Shown here piece by piece: positions 34,871 to 45,773 of a DNA stretch of 64,000 bases. The notes beneath the pieces were generated by a model. The model was not told the origin of the DNA. It saw nothing but the letters and a program-made list of their open reading frames with translations, and did no database searches. A program made the translations under genes and the position numbers. Within the stretch, counting starts at the first letter, position 1. Each line of letters opens with the position of its first letter. Location of the stretch: assembly GCA_022575985.1 (NCBI GenBank), contig JAKSXM010000263.1, forward strand, positions 7,544,001 to 7,608,000, given 5' to 3'. This stretch comes from Anagrus nilaparvatae. Its lineage: Eukaryota > Arthropoda > Insecta > Hymenoptera > Mymaridae.

Positions 34871-34972
34871 GTCCACAGACTTGTTGTTGTGAATGAAGAT
34901 GAAAAAGTTGTTGGAATCATATCACTTTCAGATTTATTATATAATTTGGTACTTAAACCAGCACATGAATAG
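34871..34972 (+). CDS. SNF4Agamma: Terminal exon of the AMPK gamma subunit
   Basis: A T-rich tract ending tttttgtttag at 34870 is a good splice acceptor. The following 33 codons read VHRLVVVNEDEKVVGIISL and then SDLLYNLVLKP, ending at TAG 34970-34972. This is the last part of the fourth CBS domain of the AMP-activated protein kinase gamma subunit, the energy sensor of the AMPK complex in cytosol and nucleus. The exon starts in phase 0 at VHRL. The polyadenylation signal AATAAA is at 34998-35003. No upstream exon is visible in the window, so earlier exons are presumably more than 34 kb upstream or were missed. It is the only convincing host exon here. Confidence 0.88.
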   Translation, partial: VHRLVVVNEDEKVVGIISLSDLLYNLVLKPAHE

Positions 34973-34997
34973 AAAAAAATGTCAAAAAAACTTTGTT

Positions 34998-35003
34998 AAT
35001 AAA
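34998..35003 (+). terminator. Polyadenylation signal of the AMPK gamma exon
   Basis: AATAAA 26 bases after the stop codon, giving a very short 3' UTR if used. AT-rich sequence downstream offers alternatives. Confidence 0.5.
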
Positions 35004-35559
35004 ATATATAATTTTTTCGAAGTAGGAGATATAAGAAAATCAAGTTAATTTTTGTAAATTATACAATATCTTATACAAACTAGAATAATTGTAATTTTTT
35101 TTATATAACTAAGAAAAAATAAATAACAATTTTAATGTATGTTTATATGAATTCTCTTTCAGCTACCCTTATTTGCTTTTGAATTTGACAAATTTTTATT
35201 TAAAAAAAAATATATAAACATCGTTTGAAATAAATTTATTAATAAAAGCAACTTTATTTGAAAGTTATAATAATTTACTCTTTATTTTAATATTCTATCT
35301 TTGAAGTTAACGAAGGCCTTCAATGACACCTGTTGAAGGTGAAACTTTTTTTTAAAGTGAATCTGGGGAAAATAATGAATACTATTTTTTTTAAATTATA
35401 CTAATTTTTTGCGTATTAATAATTTTAATAGTAATTCTATCGATATATTTTCGTAAATTAAATAAATATAACTATTTACAAGATCTGTAACAATAGATTA
35501 TGTTAAGTTAGTTTGATCCAATTATAATAAAAAGATTATTTCATATTTTTTTTACGTTT
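35004..35559. other. AT-rich stretch without a gene
   Basis: Downstream of the AMPK exon; may include alternative 3' UTR. No ORF or repeat supported. Confidence 0.4.
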
Positions 35560-35745
35560 TATATCCCATCCTGAGGGCCTCTTGCCGTTGCACAGAGGAT
35601 ATTTTATGTCTGTACTTGGCAGTTTTGGTGATACCCACCCAGATCTCCGATGCGTCAAGCAGGACAGAGTTGACCACCGACATCAACAATCTTCGCTTCC
35701 CTGGTTTGGGCCCTGCTTTGTTGGCCATGAGCCTTGACTTCTTTT
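35560..35745 (-). pseudogene. R1-clade LINE reverse transcriptase fragment
   Basis: The minus-strand translation contains KRRLLMSVVNSVLLDASEIW followed by a VQRQEALR block, matching the thumb region of the R1-type element at 56.2-57.7 kb (RRLLMTTVNSILLYGAEVW, VQRQGALR). About 60 codons remain and both edges are cut. Confidence 0.75.
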
Positions 35746-35769
35746 AATTAATATTATTATTGTTATTAT

Positions 35770-36430
35770 TAATACTATTATAATTATTATTATTATCACT
35801 AGATGTAGAATTAATTTCTGAAATTTTTGAATCATTAGTTGCTAAAGTAAGGTTAGTATGTAATTCAGGTTTACTAAAAATGCTATTTTTTGTACTATAA
35901 ATATTATGTACAGTATTATTTTTGTTATTATTAAAAATGTTATTTTGATTTGAATTTAATTTTTTATTTAAAAAAGAATTTAATTTACTAGCTTGATTAG
36001 TTTTTAAATTACTAAAATGTATGCCGGCGTTGACGCATTCTCTGTCGTTGTTAGTGTGGTATTAGCTTTTAAACAGGTTCTAAAGTGATCTTAAGTTGTG
36101 TAACTTGATCTGAGATTGCACTTTTTATAATTGAAAGATTCTGCTGAAAATTGTCTTGAAAATGTGTTAATATTTTTTCTTCCCAGGAAAAAAATTCATT
36201 TTTAAAAATCTCAATACTGTTACAATTGCATCCTTTTTGTGTTCTTCTTAACCGTCTACTTTGTATATTTGTGAGGGAGGAGCGTAATTTTACTATATTG
36301 TTATTACTGGTAGAAGGCAAGGCTTGTGCCTTCCCTGTTATAGCAGTGCCAACGCCCATATTCTTTTTATTCTTGTCTCCTTCTGTGCTGTTCTTAGGTA
36401 TACACCTCGTGCAGTTAAGTAATTGACTAC
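35770..36430 (-). pseudogene. LINE ORF1-like fragment, asparagine-rich
   Basis: Minus-strand frame 36069-36359 (96 codons) has a basic, serine-rich start, then a helical segment that looks like a coiled coil (FKNEFFSWEEKILTHFQDNF). Upstream in frame is a CTRC pair that could end a PHD-type zinc finger, as in ORF1 proteins of Jockey/CR1-like LINEs. Downstream to 35770 the frame becomes Asn-rich with stops. No reverse transcriptase of the same element follows. The family call is inference. Confidence 0.4.
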
Positions 36431-36939
36431 CAGCGAGTGTTGAGGCTTGAAGAGAAATTTTTTATTTTGGTTTTTACCCCTTCGACCATAAAATCCTCCC
36501 CCAAAAATAAAATTTGATAAAAAAATTAAATTATTTTAAAAAATATATCTTAATGGTGAAAAATATGTAATTTGTTCGGAAAAAATTCTTAATCTTAAAA
36601 AAGTAAATATTATTTTTTATTTTTTATTATTAATAATAATATTTTATTATTTTAATATTATACTGAACATACATTAAATTAAATACATAGATACACTAAC
36701 ACTTATTTCAGTATAGTTTTATCTTTTTTGTTAATTAATTAACCCTTTGCAGACAAAAATAACCCTTAAAACTACCCTTAATTTTTAATTTCATACAATA
36801 AACCAAAATTTAGTTTCCAATTAACAAAATTATCAAGAAACTTATCTTTTTCCATAGAAAATGCAACAAAATAATATAAAAGTTTCATTTACTACTCTTT
36901 TTACATTTAAATCTACCCTTAAAGTCGAAATTAAAAGTA
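36431..36939. other. AT-rich stretch without a gene
   Basis: No supported ORF or repeat. Confidence 0.5.
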
Positions 36940-37880
36940 TTGGTTCCTCAATGAGGAACCAATCAAAGTCAACTTCTGATTTTTTATTTTTTGGCATATA
37001 AGCACGGTTTGGGACCTCAGGAAGCTAAAAAACCGGTTTTTAATAAAAGTATGTATGTGTGTGTGCGTGTGTGTGTGTGTGTGTAACCGGTGAAATTTCA
37101 CAACCATTATGGAATTAGGACCTAATTTTCTTTTCAACAATTTTTTCAACAAAAAATCTCAAACTACTTTTTTTTTTTTAATTTGGATGTAATACCTCAT
37201 TTATTTCCATGAAAGTACTTTACTATTTTTACTCGATATCTCGAATCTGATAATTAATTTTTTGAAAATTTTCTCCCAAAATTTTCGTCTCAAAAAAGTA
37301 CAGAAAACACCAAATTTTTTTTTCTTTTTGAACGTAGTACCTAATTTATTTCTATGAGAGTACTAGTTTTAGAAAGTTCGTTTATAGTAACTTTTTGGAT
37401 CTGATACCGAATTTTTTCAAAATTTTTTACTCAAAATTAAAAAAACAAAAAAATAAAAAAAACTACAATATTTTTTTTTTAATGTAAGACCTTATTTAAT
37501 TTCATTAAAGTACTAATATCTGAAAATATTGTAACCAGTCATATTTCACAACCATTAAGGAATTAAGACCTAATTTTTTTTTCAATATTTTTTTCATCAA
37601 AAAGCTCAAACTAATTTTTTTTTTTTAATTTGGATGTAATACCTCATTTATTTCCATGAAAGTACTTATATTTGAAAGTATGATTTTTACTCAATATCTC
37701 GAATCTGATAATTAATTTTTTAAAAATTTGTTCCAAAATTTTTGATCAACAAACAAACTTTTAAAAGTTAATAGAATTGTATGTATGATTGCATGCTTGT
37801 AATCGGTGATATCTTTGGCATATTGAAGTATTAAGCTTATTGTTTGAGGAACCTTAGTGCCAGCTAGTTGTCAGGGTATT
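36940..37880. repeat. Satellite-like repeat family (copy of 59.8-60.9 kb)
   Basis: Starts with a near-perfect palindrome ttggttcctcaatgaggaacc. It contains a (TG)n tract at 37051-37084 and roughly 120-bp monomers marked by tttggatgtaatacctcat, catgaaagtactt and ctcgatatctcgaatctgat. It ends with gtatgattgcatgc and gtgccagctagttgtcag. Related copies: 33700-33925 and 59820-60896. The 73-codon frame at 36931-37152 is spurious. Confidence 0.7.
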
Positions 37881-38011
37881 TAATATGGTATTGAAGATGT
37901 ATGAAATTAATTTTACAAATTATTGTGAACTGCCATTGAACTAATTAGTGTAGTGGTGGATGAGGATGAGGTGGATAATTAATCTTAACAATTATCCTCA
38001 CCCGGAGCACC

Positions 38012-38211
38012 AAGCATAATTTCTATTAAAAGTAAATAAATTTTTGAATCGCGTTTTTCACCTTTTCAATTCTAGGCATGAGATCATTTTGAGCCAAAAT
38101 CAGGTAATCGATGGTCTGAGATTGTTTTATAATTAATTACAATGATATAAAAAATAAAAAGGTGAAAAACGCGATTCAAAAATTTATTTACTTTTAATAG
38201 AAATTATGCTT
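38012..38211. mobile_element. Short inverted-repeat element, 200 bp
   Basis: Perfect or near-perfect 55-60 bp inverted ends: aagcataatttctattaaaa against ttttaatagaaattatgctt. No clear target duplication. Confidence 0.75.
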
Positions 38212-38798
38212 TAACATAAATTTAACTAATTCATATATCAGTACATTGTCGCAAGAGGTTATCAAAAAGTAAAAGTTTTTGTTTTAAAAATATTTTTCTT
38301 TTAAAAAATGTCCTTATAAAATAACGAAAGTAAAGTAATAAAGAAAGAGAGAGATTGAGTAATAAATAATTAATACATATAAGTTTTTTTTTTTACATTA
38401 CAAAGAAATTCAATCAAATTTGTTTATTAAAATAATATAGTAAAAAGAAAGACTAATATTTTATATATTTGAAAGCTATTGCTACATATAAATGCGCATA
38501 TAGCTATTTTATTTTATTTTAGGTTAAAATTTACCTGAATTTATTTTCAAAATTTAACTAATATAAAATTTAAAATATTATGAATTTATGTGAAATTTAT
38601 AAATTAAAATATTATTTTAAGTAAGTCTTATTATTTTAAATTAGTATGTTAATTAATGAATTAAATATTAAAATTAAATTTAAATCATTTGGAATTTGTA
38701 GAGATTATAAATTTAAATATTATTTGAAATAAGTGAATTTTCATACTTCAAAATATAAACAAATATTGATAATAAAAAAAAAGAAAAAATTCTACTTG

Positions 38799-39143
38799 TT
38801 ACATTATATGATGAACAGAAGAGAAAAACCTTGTGAATGTGAAGTTCAAATGATGCGCGCGTCTTCCTTCATAAGATGATAAAAAAGATGTCGATGAATA
38901 AAATTTCGTTGATGTGTTAATAAACTGCGCGCGTCTTCCTTCATAAGATGATAAAAAAGATGGCGATGAATAAAATTTTGTTTGTGTGTTTATAAACTGC
39001 GCGCGTCTTCCTTCATAGGATGATAAAAAAGATGGCGATGAATAAAATTTTGATGTTTGCAAAAATTTGCTCGCGCCTCTCTTGAAAATTATAACGAAAC
39101 TTTTTTTTGAAAAATTTTTAAGGTGAGGTAATATGCGCGCCAA
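38799..39143 (-). CDS. Small protein ORF with three 24-residue tandem repeats
   Basis: 114 codons, start MARILPHLKNF. The first 30 residues are basic and hydroxylated without acidic residues, resembling a mitochondrial presequence or a random AT-rich translation. Then three copies of a 24-residue unit follow, with FYSSPSFLSSYEGRRA at the core, encoded by an exact 72-bp DNA period (GCGCGCG at 38855, 38927 and 38999), so the repeats stay in frame. The tail is HHLNFTFTRFFSSVHHIM. I do not recognise a family. It could be a coding minisatellite or an accidental frame through one. Confidence 0.35.
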   Translation of the reverse strand: MARILPHLKNFSKKSFVIIFKRGASKFLQTSKFYSSPSFLSSYEGRRAQFINTQTKFYSSPSFLSSYEGRRAQFINTSTKFYSSTSFLSSYEGRRAHHLNFTFTRFFSSVHHIM

Positions 39144-39209
39144 TTCTAATTAGAATCCACATATAAATAATAAATTAATTAGTGAATTTATTATAAACAA
39201 TAAATCCTA

Positions 39210-39990
39210 TCCTATACTATATATATATAAATCTTTAATTTTATATGTTTGTTTGTTTCTCCGAAATAGATAAATTAGAAAGCGATCAAAGTTAGAGACG
39301 CAGGTTTTACGACAAAAGATGGAAAAAATTACCGGTCAAAACATAGGATAGGTTTCGTTTTGATCGATAATGACAAAAATTTTTTATGTTAAAATAACTG
39401 GCTTTCCAAGGATAAAATTTTTATCAAATTTTTAAAAAAAACCTAAAACCCTGATAACCGAGGAAAAACTTTTTTATCGAAAAGAATTTTTTTCGATTCG
39501 GGTATATTTTTTACGTGTCCACCTAAATTTTCAAGGCGATCGGCTCAATCTGATCGGCTCAGTCAAAAGTTACAATAATTTTTCGAAAATTATAAAAGTT
39601 TAGGACTAATATTATATATATTTCTAATTTTTATCAGCCACTGATGTAGTAACTGAATAAAGTAACTAAAAGAAACTTGAACAGATATTATCAGGCAGAA
39701 CCCTAGAATAGGTAGTAGAGGGAAACAACAATTGTTTGTGGATCCTATGGAAGGTTAGCGAAGCTTTGTATTGCTGATTACTAATTATCCGTCTAGATTC
39801 GTATGCCCGTAATTTCTATGATTCAGTAAATTTTAGATAATACTTCGGGTTAAAAAAGTTTATTTTACAAAAGATTGAGTAACCTAAAACAACATATTTT
39901 TGGAAAAATAAAGTCGCAGGGGTCCAGGGGGGCGCAGTAAAACTCCCATGGTGGCTGCCGGGGCGAGCGAAGCGAGCTGAAGGCAGCTAG
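39210..39990 (+). mobile_element. Non-autonomous Helitron, intact ends
   Basis: The left end TCCTATACTATATATATA is preceded by A and the right end GGCAGCTAG is followed by T, the canonical Helitron insertion between A and T without target duplication. A 6-bp hairpin (GCTGCC ... GGCAGC) precedes the CTAG. The 3' end carries gcgagcgaagcgagc. There is no coding sequence; the 67-codon frame at 39884-40087 crosses the end. An alternative start five bases upstream (39205) also fits A|TC. Confidence 0.8.
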
Positions 39991-40604
39991 TTAAAGTATA
40001 TAAATTAAATAAAACGTGGCATTTCAAAATTAAAATTTTAATACAAAAAATATCGTGAACTAGTGAAATAATATTTTTAATAAACAATAAATTTTCTATA
40101 TATAGTATTGTTAAATAAATAATTTTTTTAAATTATTAAAAATGGTTAATATAAAGTGAACATTGACAAAAATTGTACGTCATATTTTTTTGAATAAATT
40201 ATTTCATTTTTTTCAAACATATCTCAAGACAGTATAAGTTTAGAAAGTAAGTGCGGGCTTAGAAAAAGAAGAAGTATAAAGATAGAAAAAAAAATTTGGT
40301 ATATACGCAGCGTTCGATTGCTTATTTTTTATAATAAATAATAATATATATGCTGCAGTTAAATAATTAAAATAAAATTGAATTATAAAATTTTACTTCG
40401 GAAGAAGTTAATTAACTTAAAATTAGAAGCCGATAGTTCCATGGCAAAACGTTTTGAAATTTTCAATGACCTGATTTCCGAATCAATATCATCTGGTGGG
40501 ACGGTTCAGGAAATTCATATAGTGACCTAATTGTTAGTTTCGTTAACAAAATGTTATGATGGACTCGTGTCAGCTATTGAAACCATTGATGTGAAAAATT
40601 ATTT

Positions 40605-40980
40605 TTATCAGTTATTCTGAGAAGTAAATCAGATGAACCAAAATTAATTTTAATTGGTAATCCTGATAAGTATATCAGATGAAAAATTAATCTTATTGGT
40701 TATCCTGATGAGTATCAGATGAAATATTTTAGTTGATTATCCTGATAAGTATATCAGATGAAAAATTATTTTTATTGGTTATCCTGATAAGTATATCAGA
40801 TGAAAAATTATTTATATTGGTAATCCTGATAAGTGTATCAGATGAAAAATTATTTATATTGGTTATCCTGATAAGTGTATCAGATGAAAAATTATTTTTA
40901 TTGGTTATCCTAATAAGTATATCAGTTGAAAAATTATTTTTTTTGGTTATCCTGATGAGTATCAGATGAAACAAATGTAT
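40605..40980. repeat. 42-bp tandem repeat, about 8-9 copies
   Basis: The unit contains atcctgataagtatatcag, gatgaaaaattatt and attggtt; some copies are 3 bases shorter. It includes a perfect hairpin CTGATA-agta-TATCAG. Because the period is a multiple of three, both strands are open (40733-40969 plus, 40729-40974 minus), giving 14-residue repeats; I take neither as a gene. Confidence 0.9.
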
Positions 40981-42079
40981 AAAAAATAATGTATAATATA
41001 AAAGGTTTATTTTTATAAAATATTAAAATTGGTTCTAATAATAAGGTAAAAAATTTAATTATGTATATGATGGTTAAATTAAAATGTAAAATAAATGTTT
41101 CCTATAATCTGTAAATGGTCTGGACGGGTTTTACTGGGTTTCCCCGTACCCTCGCAACAAGTGTTGGACCATATGTAAGTTTCCCAGAGGTAGCACAAGG
41201 AGGTCACATGTACAAGTATTTTAAATTTTCATTAAAGGCTGAATTGATTAATCAATAATAAAAAAGGATTTCATTTTGAGGAAATATCCAAAATAAAACC
41301 TATTTTTCTATCTTATTTTAAAGTCAATATATTTTGAAAGTATACTATATTCTTTATTCTGTAAGTAAAAAATGTACCGTTATGAATATTAATTATATTA
41401 GGGGAGGTACACTTTCACTGCATCATTGAATCAAAATATATCTTACGCACCCTTAGTTCTATATGTAATATCTAAGAGTACTGTGATCTCCTTGATGCTT
41501 ACGCATCAATAAATTGATAAAAATAATTATTAAACAAAGTGTTATTTATTTATTTGACCTGTAATTTCTATAAAATTAATTTTAGAGACACATTAAAACT
41601 TGCTTGGACATATTTTTATAGTATACTATTTCTTTTATTTGAGTAATAAATATAATTGACACAATAGATTTCTTTGTTATCCATGTATTATACAATTATG
41701 ATCACAAGAAATTTCTATTAAATAAGAAGACAGTTATGACAAAAAAAAATAAATATAATTATTTTTGTTTGTATACGTATAGATCTATTTTGTATATATA
41801 CATAGATATGTATTATTTATATAGATAGATCTTTCATTATGATCGATAATCAAATTTATTCGCAAACTATTTTATTTTCATTATTTATGAATTTATATAC
41901 AATAGATCTATACGTATAAAGAAAAGATAATTATATTTATGTATGTATTTATTCACTTACCTGAAATATTAATACATTTATTAAATAAGAATATTTATTT
42001 TTTTTCGAAAATAGTTTTATGTACCCATAAGCCCTTATTTGACTTCAAAAAAATAGGGTAAATGCTCCTTTCGTTTATT
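40981..42079. other. No gene seen; a GC-rich spot at 41115-41220
   Basis: 41115-41220 is GC-richer (gggttttactgggtttcccc and an aacaagtgttgg hairpin) and may be a LINE 3' end. 41760-41935 has a loose inverted repeat of atagatct/cgtata blocks. Otherwise AT-rich. Confidence 0.4.
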
Positions 42080-43147
42080 TTTTAAAACTCTGACTAGGTA
42101 CCAGCAGCGTTACCGCAGAACAGCAATGTAAACCTGTCTTTTGATATCTTAAATCCTGGAGCAGATGATTCATCTTTGGTTAAAAATGTGCGAGACGGCC
42201 TCTTTTCCATTTGAGCCCAGTTTCGTCAGCGTTAAATATTTCTTCATATGAATAACCTAATTCACTCATTAGTCTTTTTAACTGCACTTGAAAATTTGAG
42301 GCTGCTTCGTGATCGGTCGAAGCTTTTTCCCTAGAAAAAGAGACGTTGTGGAGAGAGAATCTAGATTTAAATCTATCGAACCAACCTCTGCTAGCTATGA
42401 AAGATTCATTTGTTGAACTGCCGGATTTTTTTTTTTTTTAAATCGTGAAAATGTTTAGCTTGCTATCTGTTAATTAATCCAGATATAGGGACATGTCTAT
42501 GGATCATGTATTTAATTCAAACTATCAACATATCTTCCATATCCTCAATTAACCCTAATTGCATATAATTTTAAGATAGAATAATAAAGAAAATCTTAAA
42601 TCAAAATTTTTACCTGAACTACTTATTTTACAGAATTTTTCATTAGGACCTAATTTCTTTGAACTTTCACGAATTTTTGTTTCATTTTCACGAATTGTTC
42701 TAATTGTAGATTCATTAACATTGTATCTTCTAGCCACGTTAGCAATATTTTCTATTTTTATTAATTCTAAAATTTGCAATTTCGTAGCTGTATCCATAAC
42801 CAGTTTTTTTAAATGTTTGGTTATTATTTACAGATTTGTTTTTTCGAGCCATTTATGAAAAAGTAATTTTAAAATACATAAAATAATAAATAAAAAAATG
42901 TATATAAAAATTTACATAACTAAAAGAAGTCTAATCTAATTTAAAAAAGTAAAAATAAATAAAAACAAAAGAAGTGCGAATTAAAATTTAAAAAATTTAA
43001 TTTTACCAAAAAAAAGTAAGAAATATAATTTCAAAACCGCCTATTTGCGAATTAATTATCGCGCAAACCGAAACTTAGAATTAATTTGAAAAACGCGTAT
43101 TTGCGAATCTGCGAATCCGGAGTACCGTATATACTGGGGTTTTACTG
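42080..43147 (-). pseudogene. Pogo/Tigger transposase remnant with its 5' TIR
   Basis: The minus strand starts ATG at 42852. After one frameshift comes a Psq/CENP-B type helix-turn-helix (ANVARRYNVNESTIRTI in the frame 42555-42797). A second, frameshifted block at about 42430-42080 holds a CENP-B HTH-like GWFDRFKSRFSLHNV and the start of the DDE domain at FNADETGLKWK; the rest of the DDE domain is missing. The right edge is a terminal repeat ending TGGGGTTTTACTG at 43147 followed by TA, the pogo end and target duplication. The left TIR is not found. The family cuts and pastes DNA; this copy is dead. Confidence 0.8.
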
Positions 43148-43402
43148 TACTGGTTTGTTTAATCATTTTTTATTTGTTCTTATAATATGTAAATCATTAT
43201 ACACTACAGATTGGCTCATTATAAAAAAATCATAATAAGTAAGGTTTCTTACGGGACAATTGACTAAAGAAAACAATAAACTGCAAAAAAAATAGTTTGA
43301 CTTCAAAAAAAAAAAAGAATTGTGAAAGTGGACCAAGTTTTTGGCCCTTTTTTAAATTTTCTTATTTTATCTTTCACATAATTATATTCTGTACATATTA
43401 TG

Positions 43403-43547
43403 TCTGTACTGGGCATAATTTTTAGAGGTATCATATTAAATTATATTGCCCTATCTAAAAAAGAGAGATGTAATTTAAAACATACACATATCGAAATAGG
43501 GCAATTTAATTTAAAATGATTCCTTTAAAAATTATGCCCAGTACAGA
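43403..43547. mobile_element. Small inverted-repeat MITE, 145 bp
   Basis: Ends TCTGTACTGGGCATAA and TTATGCCCAGTACAGA are perfect inverted copies extending about 50 bp with a few changes (tgccctat against atagggca inside). A second copy appears split between 43925-43975 and 45105-45160, with a LINE-like tail between. Confidence 0.75.
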
Positions 43548-43734
43548 TCAATAAAAACAAAAATAATAATATCTATATACTTAGAAAATATTTGGACAAT
43601 TAATAGAAATAATTAAAATTTAATATTAAATAGACCATAGACCCACAACCGATCATTCCATTCATTTCGTACATACAGAGCAAATGGCTATAGTATATCG
43701 CAAGTGATAAAATAGACATTTGTTCTCTATATAA

Positions 43735-44699
43735 GAAAAATTAAAGACGTAATACTTGAGCGTCTGTGGCACACACCAACACACACAGCCACACTGAGAA
43801 GATCCGTGTGTTGGTGCTGATATAAACGCTGCAGGTACCTTCTGTACCTACATTAACAACCGCGTATTTTTAAAAATAATTTTTAAATGAATTTAAAAAA
43901 AATTATTTAATGTTGCCGCTTGATATATCTTAATAAAAAAAAGGGTTGTAATCTAAAACATACACATATATAGTGAGATAGGAGAGAGCATAGGATAGAT
44001 GCGCGTGCGCTAAAATAATATAAAGTCTATTGTGTTATCGCTCTTTACTTTTTAAATAAAACAACATGGATTTAAAAAATTTTTTATTTTTGGTATCATT
44101 AATTATGATTATTAATTAAGTTCAGAAACAAACTTTAAATCAAGTAACATAAAAATTCTCTAACATTTAAATAGTGTAGATACAAAACTTTGTGTCAATA
44201 GTCTATCAAAAGATAATCCCACTTTTTTCAACGTTAATTTTGGCGCAATTCCTATTTACATTGAGGAATTATTGTGTATTTCAAATCTTTTTTCTGCAAG
44301 CTAAAAAGTTAAAACAAGATATCTTCGTAAACAACGAGTCTAAGTCTATGAAAAGTTTTTAATATCAAAAGCAAACAATTTTAGGAAAATTAATTATTGC
44401 AAAAAATTTTTTGAAAAATTAATACTTCAAGAAATTTCTATATTACCAGCATGGGATTCTATAGAAACAAAAGATATTTAAAAATTTATCAGTATTTGTT
44501 TGTACATCAATTCTTTTTACACGATTAATTTTATCACGTCTGACGAAGAAGATATTATAATGGTAAACAAAGCAAGGTGTTTACATTATAACCATATGAT
44601 CGTTTCAAATATTCTCATGAAAAAGGCAGAATATCAGAAAAAAGAAAATCAGATAAATTTTATATAACAACTTAATTTTTACATTTCATATTCTATATA
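43735..44699. other. No gene seen; a stable hairpin near 43765-43815
   Basis: cacaccaacacac (43773-43785) can pair with gtgtgttggtg (43807-43817) around a 21-nt loop. Otherwise AT-rich with no supported ORF. Confidence 0.35.
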
Positions 44700-45104
44700 A
44701 ATGTAAACTTTATACTTATTAAGAGAAATATTTGTCAACTTCATAAGACAATATTTCGGCTACTCTTACCTCCCTCTTTATATCTCCCGCCCCCTTGTCT
44801 TTAAATCTTTATACTTCCGTAAGAATGCCAGCCCTATCCTGCCCCTCTTCCTTATTGTCTGACGAAATTCATGAATTTTTCTTGCTTTTTGTTCTCTTTA
44901 CAATGTATATACTTTATACAACTTTTATAAAATTAAAATATTTAGTCTTTATACTATTATAATTATTATTATATTACTTATTATTTATCTATATACTAGT
45001 TTTAAACATTGCGGGAACGCATCTTTTCTGTAATCAACTTGTAATTCACTTTTTTGTACAATTTTGTATAAATAAATATCTCAATCAATCAATCAATCAT
45101 ATTT
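44700..45104 (+). mobile_element. Probable LINE 3' UTR ending in an (ATCA)n tail
   Basis: A GC-richer pyrimidine-rich stretch (44755-44860) runs into AT-rich sequence ending tataaataaatatctc followed by four copies of aatc/atca at 45081-45103, typical of CR1/Jockey-like LINE tails. No coding region remains. It interrupts a copy of the 43403 MITE family. Confidence 0.45.
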
Positions 45105-45773
45105 AGATAGGGAAATTTAATTTAATATGATTCTGTTAAAAATTATGCCCAATACAGGTCAATAAAAACAAAAATAATGATATATATATGCATAAAATTT
45201 TTACCTTTTACCCTTACACCCTTATATTAGCAAAAATCTTTATTTATTAGAGTGTTTTTGCAATATTCAGAAAATAACGATATTTAGCCCATTTTATAGG
45301 TTTTTGGAGCTTTTTATTATAAAATTGCAGCTGTCATACATGGAAAATGATTTAACTATAAATTTGGAAAAACGCTTCTTCTTAGGGGTATTTTATCTCT
45401 AGTAGATTTTTTGAATCCCTAATCCAAAATATTAGGATCTTGCACATGAAAATTTCTCAAAACTTGAGAATATTGAAAATGTCATCCCTAAAAAAAGGTG
45501 TATTTTGTTAACATAAGGGTGTTTTTAGAATTTATTAAAATTTAGACCATAAAATTCGGAATCAGAAGCCTGAAAAAATTACTGGGGCAATATATTCTTA
45601 TGATTCGCGATTACAGAAAAATCACCCCTAAAAAGGATTGTTTTTACCGATTTATGGGTGGTTATCAAAATTATTATTTTATAATAAATATTAACACTAA
45701 TTTTTTATTAATATATAATTATTTATTTAAATACACATCTATTTATATATTTAATACTCATCTAATATTTTAT
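45105..45773. other. Right half of the split MITE, then AT-rich sequence without a gene
   Basis: 45105-45160 completes the MITE copy. 45200-45650 has loosely repeated 'cccctaaaaaggtgttttt' blocks. No ORF is supported. Confidence 0.4.

Noticed and set aside
36931..37152. 73-codon ORF with a run of TH repeats
   Set aside because: Translation of a (TG)n microsatellite within a satellite-like repeat.
40729..40974. Opposed 14-residue-repeat ORFs
   Set aside because: Explained by a 42-bp period free of stops; both strands open equally, with no sign of coding bias.
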